NCBI GenBank assembly: GCA_937960785.1
Contig: CALGOZ010000076.1
Span: 1 to 13,470 of the forward strand
From: an uncultured Pseudogracilibacillus sp.
GTDB lineage: Bacteria; Bacillota; Bacilli; Bacillales; Amphibacillaceae
DNA length: 13,470 bases
Reading direction: 5' to 3'
Made by a program: the position numbers and the translations under genes. Shown here one piece after another: positions 1 through 6,378 of the stretch. The notes under the pieces were generated by a model. The model searched no databases and had not been told where the DNA came from. It worked only from the letters and a program-made list of their open reading frames with translations. Numbering within the stretch: the first letter of the stretch is position 1; the number at the start of each line of letters is the position of its first letter.

Positions 1-19
1 TACAAACAAAAGTCTTTCA

Positions 20-360
20 ACTTACACACTGGAATGCTTCACTGGGTAAGTCTACGTGCAAAAACATTTCAACTTACTCATTAGAGCGTGCCACCGAGTA
101 AGTTAATGAGAAAAAACACTTTATCTTACCCAGTGGAGTGCTCTGCCGGGTAAGTCTACGTACAAAAGCGTTTCATCCTACTCAATGAAGGCTTCTAATG
201 AGTAAGTTAAATATAATTTTCGTTTACACTTACCCATTGGGCCCCTCTACTGAGTAAGTTAGTAGTGTTATCCGTTTAGGCTAACCTGGTGAGACTCTCT
301 GCAGTAAGTTTGAAGGAAAAATGATTGTTCTTTCTCGGCGCAGTGCCTTGTGGGGTAAGT
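20..360. repeat. Array of about seven degenerate palindromic units with 52-bp period
   Basis: Units of about 32 bp start at 20, 72, 124, 176 and 228, exactly 52 bp apart. Two more degraded units lie at about 280-309 and 330-360. Each has a left arm like ACTTACCCA and a right arm like TGGGTAAGT around a variable centre; GTAAGT at the right end is present in all seven. The unit at 124-155 is almost a perfect palindrome, with one mismatch in 14 pairs. Arms change together: the seventh pair is C-G in the unit at 124 but T-A in those at 72 and 176, as expected for a conserved hairpin. The 20-bp spacers are related to one another (for example 52-71 and 156-175 share CTACGT and TTTCA), so this is not CRISPR. 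The array may continue left of the window. Function unknown. Confidence 0.85.
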
Positions 361-570
361 TTGTGAGAAGTTATGCTTCAGCCTTCCCAACACAACCTTA
401 CGCTATGTAATCTTCCTACAAAGCGGGCTATATCTTTCTCAACGAAAACTCTTACTAAGTACCCCTATTCACAAAATGTTTTCAACATTCCCAGCGGAAG
501 CTCCTACCGCATCAGAACAAAAGATAAATTTTATAAAGGCATTTTCCTAAATTCAAAAATTACAATATTT
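361..570. other. Intergenic stretch with no supported gene
   Basis: Between the palindrome array and the terminator of the minus-strand pseudogene there is a 67-codon open frame (373-576, plus). It has no ribosome binding site, no recognisable domain and a composition like non-coding DNA. I see no promoter or RNA motif here. Confidence 0.5.
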
Positions 571-625
571 AAATAAAAATACTCCCTCTAAAGTATCGCA
601 TTTTCACTATCTACTTAAAAGGGAG
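571..625 (-). terminator. Probable intrinsic terminator of the gene remnant at 652-1184
   Basis: An imperfect 14-bp inverted repeat (582-595 with 612-625, 12 of 14 positions complementary) has a 16-nt loop. On the minus strand it is followed by a T-rich tail (571-581). It lies about 26 bp beyond the stop codon of the minus-strand gene remnant, as expected for its terminator. Confidence 0.55.
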
Positions 626-651
626 ATATCACCCAGCTTGAACACCATTTA

Positions 652-1184
652 TCACTCGTTTTCTAACGAGTAGTTAAATAAGTTACGCAACAATTGAGCT
701 AATACATCTTTGATTTTATCACCAGAAGGTTGCCCTAGTGCTATTGACGATATTTTCTTTCCCCGTTGAGAACTAGCAACAAGGACTTCATCAAATACAG
801 GACTTTGTATCGAGTTTTTCTTAATTTGTGAAAGAGCTTTAATCGCTTCGTTCGCTCCTTCCGTTAAAGTAACAAACGCTTGGGCAAAATCGTGCGTTTC
901 TAATTTCCCGTCAACTATGAGCCATAAATCGAGAAATTTTTTTGTTCGATTTTGAGCTTTCTCGAACTTTTTATCAACGCATTTTAACGTAATAATTAAT
1001 AAAAAGAATATATCTTCAAAACTGAAAGAGCAATTCATATAAGTCCATCCGGCAAATTGGCAATAGAACGTTTTCTCGCTTCTTTGTACCATTTTCCTTC
1101 ATTTTATGTGTAAAGTCTTGAACTACGGTCGTTAAATCTCTATCGTCCAACTTTAAAAAAAGTCGTACTAATTAGTGGGACCAT
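652..1184 (-). pseudogene. Unrecognised protein gene broken by two apparent single-T frameshifts
   Basis: I do not recognise the family. An ATG at 1184 lies 12 nt after a strong TAAGGAGGT (1197-1205), but its frame closes after 14 codons. Dropping one T from the T7 run (1155-1161) opens a frame reading KLDDRDLTTVVQDFTHKM and onward. Dropping one T from the T4 run at 1018-1021 joins this smoothly to the long C-terminal frame (FEDIFFLLIITLKC through NYSLENE). The rebuilt product is 176 residues, mostly helical and charged, with one hydrophobic patch around FFLLIITL, and no signal peptide. The longest single open frame is 652-1092 (146 residues); its ATG has only a closely spaced AAGGA, so a shorter functional protein is possible. 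Both lesions are in homopolymers, so sequencing error is the main alternative to real decay. A hairpin terminator follows. Confidence 0.5.
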
Positions 1185-1205
1185 TCTTGGGTTCACACCT
1201 CCTTA

Positions 1206-1536
1206 CATGTCGACATCGTTTTTAAAGGTATCGGGGATTTATACATAAAAAAGCCACTCCTTCTTTGTTCTTTATGGCAACGGATATGGTACGAGGAAAT
1301 ATGCAGAAGATTATAGCCGTTGAAGTAACCAAATCGAAAGAAGTGTTGTTTGCCTTAATCAGTGAAATCTTACTTTTCAAAATTGTACTTCCCTCACCAA
1401 AGGCTTGGATAGGTATGTTACTTTTAATGTTCAGAATGGTCCTGCATAGTTATCATACAAGTTGAATCGTCCGAAAGGTTTTGTCAATTTTACAAGATAA
1501 TGCTTAAATTAAAACTCTCCTTCACTCTAAATGTCA
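1206..1536. other. Intergenic stretch with no supported gene
   Basis: Lies between the divergent gene remnant (minus) and the NEAT gene (plus). A 66-codon frame beginning TTG at 1265 lacks a ribosome binding site and matches no family I know. It could be a decayed gene fragment, but nothing proves it. No hairpin-plus-T-run terminator or riboswitch motif was seen. Confidence 0.45.
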
Positions 1537-1565
1537 TTTACAATATTTTACTTCTGTGGCATGAT
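1537..1565 (+). promoter_or_regulatory. Putative sigma-A promoter of the NEAT gene
   Basis: TTTACA (1537-1542), a 17-nt spacer, then CATGAT (1560-1565). The spacing is ideal; the -35 matches 5 of 6 and the -10 matches 4 of 6 consensus positions. It sits 45 bp upstream of the ATG at 1611. No Fur-box-like palindrome was recognised around it. Confidence 0.5.
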
Positions 1566-1610
1566 AGCAGTAATAAGTAATATGAATTATTATTTGAAAG
1601 AGGTGAAACT

Positions 1611-2024
1611 ATGGAAAAGAAATTAATCGATTTACAAGAAGGAAAATACATTATTCGTATGAAAGCAGTAAAAAGTGACTCTTCAGCAGTTTCTGCAATG
1701 GATCCTTATGTAGCGAATAATTGTGTCATTACAAAAACGAATCATCAGACGTTTATAACATTACAAATTAAGGAACACGAAGTCGTAAGAGTATTACAAT
1801 TAATAAAGGAAGACGGTGCTTACATCGATAGCTTAGATCAGCATATCGATTATGATTCAAATATTCGTTATGAAATTTTCCCTGTCGAGTCGCTACAAAC
1901 CTTAATTAGTGCTCGGGTTCAATATAAAGTCCCTCACGGAGAATCCTTCTTTGAAGGAGATGAAACATTGCGACTTTACTTCGATGAAACGACATTACAA
2001 TCGACAGATGAACTAAATTTGTAA
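1611..2024 (+). CDS. Small NEAT-domain protein without signal peptide
   Basis: The 137 residues are essentially one NEAT (near-iron-transporter) domain, an immunoglobulin-like fold used by Gram-positive cell-wall proteins to bind heme. The opening LQEGKYIIRMKAVKSD (8-23) matches the usual first strand. SAMDPYV (28-34) matches the conserved SMMDxY helix, and the C-terminal strands run to LRLYFD (120-125). Unusually there is no signal peptide, no membrane anchor and no sortase motif, so the protein should be cytoplasmic. The last hairpin, where heme-binding members carry YxxxY, reads SFFEGDETL (112-120), so both ligand tyrosines seem replaced. Start chosen for the AGAGGTGA about 6 nt upstream. 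The next gene begins 86 bp downstream on the same strand. Family assignment is by motif recall; loss of heme binding is inference. Confidence 0.75.
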   Translation: MEKKLIDLQEGKYIIRMKAVKSDSSAVSAMDPYVANNCVITKTNHQTFITLQIKEHEVVRVLQLIKEDGAYIDSLDQHIDYDSNIRYEIFPVESLQTLISARVQYKVPHGESFFEGDETLRLYFDETTLQSTDELNL

Positions 2025-2110
2025 TTGTGGCAATTTGTTGAACTAGTCATTAATAATTGTATTATCCACTATTCTTTCATATTATAGTAAGTAAGAAAGA
2101 GGGGGATGAA

Positions 2111-2653
2111 ATGAATACGAATAATGTAAAGCAACGTAATTATACACCGCTTATATGGGTGTTATCTTTCGTTGCTGTAATCATTATTTTATCGATTAAT
2201 TACATTCCACGTAGTACTACTAATACTGTTTTTGGAATAGATATATCGATTTTACCACTGTTTAATGCGATTTTTAACGGTATTGCTTTTATCTTTTTAG
2301 TCGGAGCTCTCATAACAATTCGCAAAGGTAATATTAATGCCCATCGTAACTTTATTTTTGCTGCCTTTGGTGCAACCTTCTTATTTTTAATTACGTATTT
2401 AACTTACCATTCCTTAGCTGGTTCTACTAGTTATGGTGGAGATGGAGTGTTAAAATACGTTTATTACATTATTTTAATATCCCATATCGTATTATCGACG
2501 ATTCTATTACCTCTTGCCCTTTTCACCTTGGCTCGAGGCTTAAATATGCAAACGGAAAAACATAAAAAAATCGCACGGTGGACGATGCCGATTTGGTTAT
2601 ATGTCAGTATTACCGGTGTGCTCGTCTATTTATTAATTTCACCCTATTATTAA
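2111..2653 (+). CDS. DUF420 membrane protein (YozB/CtaM type)
   Basis: A 180-residue integral membrane protein with about five hydrophobic segments (roughly 12-30, 45-70, 80-100, 113-143 and 157-177). Pattern and length match DUF420, which includes Bacillus YozB and Staphylococcus CtaM, an assembly factor for heme-copper terminal oxidases. Histidines in the expected style lie at H78 (NAHRNF), H100 (TYLTYH), H125 (LISHIVL) and H151 (EKHKKIARW). The frame is open upstream to 2057, but ATG 2111 is preferred because AGAGGGGG lies just before it. It follows the NEAT gene on the same strand with an 86-bp gap and no terminator seen between them, so co-transcription is plausible. A strong hairpin terminator begins a few bases after the stop. 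A role in oxidase or heme maturation is inferred from the family. Confidence 0.8.
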   Translation: MNTNNVKQRNYTPLIWVLSFVAVIIILSINYIPRSTTNTVFGIDISILPLFNAIFNGIAFIFLVGALITIRKGNINAHRNFIFAAFGATFLFLITYLTYHSLAGSTSYGGDGVLKYVYYIILISHIVLSTILLPLALFTLARGLNMQTEKHKKIARWTMPIWLYVSITGVLVYLLISPYY

Positions 2654-2656
2654 AAT

Positions 2657-2695
2657 AAAAATCCGAAACGAAAATAACTATCGTTTCGGATTTTT
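2657..2695. terminator. Bidirectional intrinsic terminator
   Basis: A perfect 15-bp inverted repeat (2657-2671 with 2681-2695) with a 9-nt loop. A-rich and T-rich flanks lie on the two sides, so it can stop both the plus-strand DUF420 transcript and the minus-strand catE transcript converging on it. Confidence 0.9.
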
Positions 2696-2706
2696 ATTTA
2701 CCTACT

Positions 2707-3561
2707 TTATTCCATTTCAAAAGTTACGATAATATTTGACGGATCGTAGGCGAAGGTTTTCCCTTCGGTTTCTTCTACAATAAATCCTTGCTTTTTAAGT
2801 TGGGAAACGATTTCCCTTCTAGCTTTTATACTTGGAACGATTACTGTAAACGCCTTAATCCCTACGGATTCATCTGATTTATCTTTTATATAAGAACCCG
2901 CCCATGTATTAAAAGCAACATGATGGTGATAATTATTATCCGAGAGAAATAAGGCCTCTTTTCCTAGTCGACTTACGATTTGGTAGCCTAATCCTTCTAC
3001 ATAAAAGCGCTCATTCTGCTCCATGTCTTTTACTTGCAAATGGATATGTCCCATTACCGTTCCTTTGGGCATCTTTTCCCAAGAGTCATTATTAGTCGTA
3101 AGAGAGAGTAAGGAATCAAAATCTACTGGCAAAGTTGCCATCTCAACTTCTTCTCCACGCCAATTCCAGGAGGTAGGATTGCGATCAGCATACACTTCAA
3201 TCCCATGTCCATCGGGATCAGAAAAATAAATCGCTTCACTAACTAAATGATCCCCGGATCCAAAACGAAGTCCTAAAGAAAGTAAGTGACGGACAAAAAC
3301 CGATAAATCTTTTCGACTTGGTAATAAAAGTGCAAAATGATACAGTCCTGTCATTCGTGGTTGAAACTTTTGCATTGCAGAAGACTGAACGAGAATAAGC
3401 AGTACGTCTCCCCCAGCCGTTATTAATGAAGCAGTTTTTTGTGTTCGCCGAGCCACTTCAAAGCCTAATACTTCCTTATAAAATTGAAGCGAACGGTCTA
3501 AATTTTCCACATTTAACGTAACATCCCGTACGTACATTGTTGGCGACTGATGAAATGTCAT
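2707..3561 (-). CDS. catE: Catechol-2,3-dioxygenase family protein (two VOC domains)
   Basis: A 284-residue protein with two vicinal-oxygen-chelate modules (about 9-130 and 167-284), the size and layout of Bacillus CatE/YfiE, an iron-dependent ring-cleaving dioxygenase acting on catechol. Visible signatures are LYHFALLLPSR (H75), FSDPDGHGIEVYADR (E122), MGHIHLQV (H172, H174) and YHHHVAFNTW (H212-H214). The first strand of module 1 has Asp (RDVTLNV) and the last strand of module 2 (DPSNIIVTF) has no Glu where many VOC enzymes have metal ligands; as far as I recall CatE shares this. The start is fixed by AGGAGGTGA (3566-3574). It may be monocistronic between the shared terminator at 2657-2695 and a weak hairpin at 3610-3630. 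Other VOC activities on related substrates cannot be excluded. Confidence 0.82.
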   Translation of the reverse strand: MTFHQSPTMYVRDVTLNVENLDRSLQFYKEVLGFEVARRTQKTASLITAGGDVLLILVQSSAMQKFQPRMTGLYHFALLLPSRKDLSVFVRHLLSLGLRFGSGDHLVSEAIYFSDPDGHGIEVYADRNPTSWNWRGEEVEMATLPVDFDSLLSLTTNNDSWEKMPKGTVMGHIHLQVKDMEQNERFYVEGLGYQIVSRLGKEALFLSDNNYHHHVAFNTWAGSYIKDKSDESVGIKAFTVIVPSIKARREIVSQLKKQGFIVEETEGKTFAYDPSNIIVTFEME

Positions 3562-3583
3562 ATTGTCACCTCCTCTAATTTAT

Positions 3584-3612
3584 TTTATTTTCCTAATTGT
3601 CATTCATGTAAA
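3584..3612 (-). promoter_or_regulatory. Possible promoter of catE
   Basis: On the minus strand TTTACA (3612-3607), a 17-nt spacer and AATAAA (3589-3584) precede the ribosome binding site. The -10 is weak and the leader would be very short. The site overlaps a weak hairpin ending the sfsA unit. Confidence 0.3.
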
Positions 3613-3630
3613 AAAGTTACTACCAACTTT
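3610..3630 (-). terminator. Weak hairpin after the sfsA small-ORF unit
   Basis: On the minus strand AAAGTT and AACTTT (3630-3625 with 3618-3613) form a 6-bp stem with a 6-nt loop, and three more T residues follow. It begins 2 bp beyond the stop codon of the 44-codon ORF. The stem is AT-rich, so termination would be partial at best. Confidence 0.3.
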
Positions 3631-3631
3631 C

Positions 3632-3766
3632 TTAAGATTCGAAAACGTAACGATTCTTTCCAGCTTGCAAACCGAAGATGATAATTGTCGTTACAATTCC
3701 TATTAATACATATAACGGTACCGTCCAATTCGCCGTAGTGTAGCAAGTCTTTAATATTTCTTTCAA
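3632..3766 (-). CDS. Small single-pass membrane protein overlapping the end of sfsA
   Basis: A 44-codon ORF starts with TTG at 3766, overlapping the sfsA stop as TTGA, a typical translational-coupling arrangement, and stops with TAA at 3632-3634. The product has a short basic N-terminus (KEILKT), a polar stretch, one clear hydrophobic helix from about VPLYVLIGIVTTIIIFGL (residues 16-33), and a basic tail (QAGKNRYVFES). Such an uninterrupted membrane-helix-plus-charged-tail pattern is unlikely by chance in non-coding DNA. The only ribosome-binding candidate is a GGA 12 nt upstream within sfsA, so coupling would have to drive translation. I do not recognise the family. It could be a membrane microprotein co-expressed with SfsA, or the remnant of a longer membrane gene. 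Confidence 0.5.
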   Translation of the reverse strand: MKEILKTCYTTANWTVPLYVLIGIVTTIIIFGLQAGKNRYVFES

Positions 3767-4461
3767 CTCTGTTTTTCCAAACTGATTGGTGCTCTTTCCG
3801 TTACATAAGGAATTGTCTCGTTATAAGTCGTTTTATAAGCTAAAATTTGCACCCCTTTTTCTTCCGCAATTACAAGCGCTTCAGAAAACTCCTTATCAAT
3901 TTCCCAATAAGGACGAAAACTATCTCCATCTTCACGCATAATTAAAAATAAAATTGTCCCTTCATATCCTGCCTCTACGGCTTCTATAAGCTCATAAATA
4001 TGCTTAGTTCCCCGTAAAGTAGGAGCATCGGGAAACATTCCAATTCCCTCCTCGACATAAGTGACACCTTTTACTTCGATAAAACCTTTTTGGTCATTTC
4101 TTTCATAATATAAATCAAAACGGGAATTGCCGTACGATACTTCTCGCTTCAATAATTCAATATGTTTAAACTCCTTAATCGTTCCATCCTTTACACTTTC
4201 GTAAACCAATTTATTTGGAAGTTGAGAATCGATATTAACCCAGTGGTCATTGTTTTTTGTAGCAATTAACGAGTACTTTGTTTTTCGATTTGGATTGTTA
4301 CTTTTTCTTAATTGAACCGTGACACCTTCGTGTAAAACTTGTGGCAAACGGCCTGTGTTCGGTACGTGAACTCTTTCTTCAACGCCTTTGACATCTACCT
4401 TTGCTATAAAACGATTTTCTCGAGTAATTAACCTTCCATAGACAAAGTTTTCTTGTGTCAT
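3763..4461 (-). CDS. sfsA: SfsA family nuclease-like protein
   Basis: At 232 residues this is the normal length for SfsA (sugar fermentation stimulation protein A). The family has an N-terminal OB-like nucleic-acid-binding domain and a C-terminal restriction-endonuclease-like domain. Visible signatures are HVPNTGRL (32-39), SRFDLYYE with D116, FIEVKGVT with E129 and K131 (the ExK nuclease core), and FPDAPTLRGTKH (143-154). All catalytic-type residues are present, so the protein is probably active on DNA or RNA; the physiological substrate is unsettled. The start ATG at 4461 has an imperfect AGGTTGTGAG upstream. The stop codon overlaps the start of a 44-codon membrane ORF. No convincing promoter was found in the AT-rich 4462-4550 region. 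Confidence 0.9.
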   Translation of the reverse strand: MTQENFVYGRLITRENRFIAKVDVKGVEERVHVPNTGRLPQVLHEGVTVQLRKSNNPNRKTKYSLIATKNNDHWVNIDSQLPNKLVYESVKDGTIKEFKHIELLKREVSYGNSRFDLYYERNDQKGFIEVKGVTYVEEGIGMFPDAPTLRGTKHIYELIEAVEAGYEGTILFLIMREDGDSFRPYWEIDKEFSEALVIAEEKGVQILAYKTTYNETIPYVTERAPISLEKQS

Positions 4462-4551
4462 TTTCTCACAACCTATTCGACATAATGTATTATTACTTTA
4501 TCATTTAATTAATCTATTTCCTAGTTTGCTATCATAAAGTTTGTCATCAAA

Positions 4552-4740
4552 ATTTAACTAATAGCTTCTAATGGCTAATTAAGTAACGATGATAGAAAGA
4601 CTGGCCTAACCTCCCTGTGCAACGCTTCATTAAGTGAGTTTATTTAAAATGTATTGAAGTTTTTCTAGCTAAAGTATTCTAACAAAAAGCACCGAAACAT
4701 TAAAAAACCCAGTGAGCTAAATGACACGCCACCGGGCCTC
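4552..4740. repeat. Eroded sequences resembling the 52-bp palindrome array
   Basis: The sfsA-phosphatase gap contains three pieces resembling units of the array at 20-360. About 4556-4585 shares GCTTCTAATG with the unit at 176. About 4605-4639 has AACGCTTCATTAAGTGAGT, matching 14 of 19 positions of 33-51, all differences being transitions. About 4708-4740 has CCCAGTG and CGCCACCGGG, like the units at 124 and 72. Offsets are near multiples of 52 bp (about 4556, 4608, 4712), with the position near 4660 unrecognisable. The similarity is weak and partly palindrome-driven. Confidence 0.4.
4702..4736 (-). terminator. Intrinsic terminator of the phosphatase gene
   Basis: On the minus strand CCCGGTGGC (4736-4728) pairs with GC-T-CACTGGG (4717-4708), nine pairs with one G-T pair and one bulged T. 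A run of six T (4707-4702) follows. It begins 18 bp past the phosphatase stop codon. The stem is also the piece resembling a 52-bp array unit. Confidence 0.75.
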
Positions 4741-4753
4741 AATAAGATTCAAC

Positions 4754-5491
4754 TTAATTAATCAGTTTTTCTTTTACCTTTTGAAGTACTGTTTCTTCAA
4801 TTCCAATCGAATGTAAATATGTTTCAATCGACTCGTATTTATTGATCAAAAACTTATACGCTTTTAACATAAATTGGGGTTGTGATTCAAGCAAATGATC
4901 TGGGACTTCAATTGGTAAGTTAATCATTTTTTCATTAGGATTTTCACTATTGTAAATATGTGTCACCGTATAATTAGCAATAATATCAGTTTTACTTACC
5001 CCTGCTAATCCAAGGAGTAACATCGCAATAATTCCTGTCCGATCTTTTCCAGCCGTACAATGGAAAAGAACACACCCCTTTTGTTCACTAAACCAGTTGA
5101 AAATCGTTCTTATTTCCTCTTTACTTTCTTCTAACATATGAATATACATTTCACCTAATAAATTTCGTTTTTCATCTTGCAACATTTCTTTAATCGTATC
5201 GATGGTGATCGCTTCGTCCGTTTTAAAGGAAAATAATGATTTATGTAAATAATGAAATGAATTGTCATCGCAAAAAGGATTCGGCGCACGCATAAGCTCC
5301 ATTTCACTTCGTAAATCTAAAATAGCAGTTACGCCGTAATCTTTTAAAAATGTTATATCTTCTTTACTTAAATTAGCAACATCATCACTACGGATAAATT
5401 GTCGAAATGCAGTAACTTTACCTGTTTTAGTCGCATATCCGCCAAGGTCGCGCACATTGTACGCTTGTTTTAAAGGTAGTCTTATATACAA
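4754..5491 (-). CDS. Tyrosine/lipid phosphatase of the PtpB/LipA type
   Basis: A 245-residue cytoplasmic protein of the Y_phosphatase3 family, which includes Mycobacterium PtpB and Listeria LipA; members dephosphorylate phosphotyrosine and, in several cases, phosphoinositides. It has the N-terminal family motif YNVRDLGGYA (11-20), ILDLRSEME (57-65), and the complete CX5R active-site loop HCTAGKDRTG (144-153) with nucleophile C145, R151, and the Lys-Asp of KDR typical of this branch. The start is TTG at 5491; no ATG lies near, and GGGAGGG ends about 7-8 nt upstream, which decides the start. An intrinsic terminator lies just downstream, so it is probably a single-gene transcript. The substrate cannot be read from sequence. 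Confidence 0.88.
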   Translation of the reverse strand: MYIRLPLKQAYNVRDLGGYATKTGKVTAFRQFIRSDDVANLSKEDITFLKDYGVTAILDLRSEMELMRAPNPFCDDNSFHYLHKSLFSFKTDEAITIDTIKEMLQDEKRNLLGEMYIHMLEESKEEIRTIFNWFSEQKGCVLFHCTAGKDRTGIIAMLLLGLAGVSKTDIIANYTVTHIYNSENPNEKMINLPIEVPDHLLESQPQFMLKAYKFLINKYESIETYLHSIGIEETVLQKVKEKLIN

Positions 5492-5666
5492 AAGTATCCC
5501 TCCCTTTTATTTAACTGCTTCCAATAATTAAGTTTATCATAAAAAAAGAATATTCCTATCGCAAAATATTAGCCTCCACTTTCTCTATATCATACGAATT
5601 ACTAATATACATGAACTTAACTAGTTATAGTGAATAAAGCAATCCCCACTAAATCGATATAATTTG

Positions 5667-5695
5667 TTGACATTGAATTCAATTTCATGTATATT
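5667..5695 (+). promoter_or_regulatory. Sigma-A promoter of the S-box leader
   Basis: Perfect TTGACA (5667-5672), a 17-nt spacer and TATATT (5690-5695). Transcription would begin just upstream of the S-box P1 stem at 5721. Confidence 0.85.
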
Positions 5696-5720
5696 TATGA
5701 TTAATTACATAAATGCAATC

Positions 5721-5824
5721 TTCTTATCAAGAGAGAGGGAGGGACTGGCCCAATGAATTCTCGGCAACAGACGATTAATGTACTGTGCCAATTCCAGCAA
5801 ACAGTTTTGTTTGAAAGATAAGAA
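5721..5824 (+). promoter_or_regulatory. SAM-I (S-box) riboswitch aptamer
   Basis: This has the canonical S-box core: CTTATC at the 5' end, AGAG followed by GGGAGGGACTGGCCC, ATGA, CTCGGCAAC, then GTGCCAATTCCAGCAA and closing GATAAG. P1 is 8 bp, 5721-5728 with 5817-5824. S-box RNAs bind S-adenosylmethionine and switch off sulfur/methionine genes by premature termination. The 3' strand of P1 continues into an antiterminator: ATAAGAAGAGGAA (5818-5830) is perfectly complementary to 5841-5853. That pairing would prevent both P1 and the downstream terminator, so SAM binding should favour termination. The controlled gene is the OsmC-family ORF at 5924. Confidence 0.95.
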
Positions 5825-5842
5825 GAGGAAAAGCACTCCCTT

Positions 5843-5870
5843 CCTCTTCTTATACAGGAGAGGCTTTTTT
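5843..5870 (+). terminator. S-box-controlled terminator
   Basis: CCTCTTC (5843-5849) pairs with GGAGAGG (5857-5863) over a 7-nt loop, followed by C and six T. An alternative bulged stem, AAAAGC (5829-5834) with GCTTTT plus inner pairs, could enclose it. Both are mutually exclusive with the 13-bp antiterminator 5818-5830/5841-5853. Confidence 0.75.
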
Positions 5871-5923
5871 ATTTCTCCGAATTGTTTAAGAGTTGCATTT
5901 AAAAAAACTAGGAGGAATATATA

Positions 5924-6370
5924 ATGGCGACAACTACATTTAAAGCAAATGTCAAGTGGGAACAGTCGGGAGTATTGTCAACAGCTCATATTAACAATCA
6001 TAAAGTACTTATCGATGAACCACCGACATTAGGAGGAACAGATAAAGGGCCGAATCCAGTCGAGTATATTTTGGCAGCCCTTGGCGGATGCATTAACGTC
6101 CTTGTCATCTCGTTTGCAGAGAATTTCGACGTTGAAATCAAGGATGTGAAGGTTGAACTAGAAGGTGATTTAGATCCGGACGGCTTTTTAGGTGTTAATC
6201 CGGATGCACGTGTCGGATACGAAGAAATCCGCTATACAATTCATATCGACTCTCCTTCACCAGAAGAGAAAGTCGAAGCCTTAATCAAACACGTTGAAAA
6301 ATATTGCCCGGTGAAAGATACATTATCAGGTACTCGCGTAGTAAATGTACAAAAAAGAAATATAAAATAA
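5924..6370 (+). CDS. OsmC/Ohr-family thiol protein under S-box control
   Basis: A 148-residue OsmC-family protein, the usual length. Members are soluble dimeric thiol peroxidases or related proteins with two redox cysteines. Both are present: C56 in AALGGCINVL and C128 in EKYCPVKDTL. The PPxxLGGTDKGPNPVEY segment (33-48) is the typical substrate-site region. The start is set by AGGAGGAAT ending 4 nt before ATG 5924. It is a single gene between the SAM riboswitch and a strong terminator, so expression should rise when SAM, and hence methionine or sulfur supply, is low. That suggests a role in sulfur metabolism or handling of reactive sulfur or peroxide species, rather than only a general peroxide response. 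It resembles the YhfA-like OsmC branch more than Ohr, but I cannot assign a subfamily firmly. Confidence 0.88.
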   Translation: MATTTFKANVKWEQSGVLSTAHINNHKVLIDEPPTLGGTDKGPNPVEYILAALGGCINVLVISFAENFDVEIKDVKVELEGDLDPDGFLGVNPDARVGYEEIRYTIHIDSPSPEEKVEALIKHVEKYCPVKDTLSGTRVVNVQKRNIK

Positions 6371-6378
6371 GTAATTTT

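Noticed and set aside
20..360. CRISPR array
   Set aside because: Repeats are too degenerate, the 20-bp spacers are similar to one another, and no cas genes are nearby.
373..576. 67-residue plus-strand ORF
   Set aside because: No ribosome binding site, no recognisable domain, and the composition follows the surrounding non-coding DNA.
1191..1205. Riboswitch or T-box element between the divergent genes
   Set aside because: The GGTTCACACCTCC stretch is explained by a minus-strand ribosome binding site; no T-box or riboswitch core is present.
1265..1465. 66-residue plus-strand ORF with TTG start
   Set aside because: No ribosome binding site and no family match; at most a decayed fragment, not supportable as a gene.
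3023..3229. ORF antisense to catE
   Set aside because: Shadow of the well-supported catE coding sequence.
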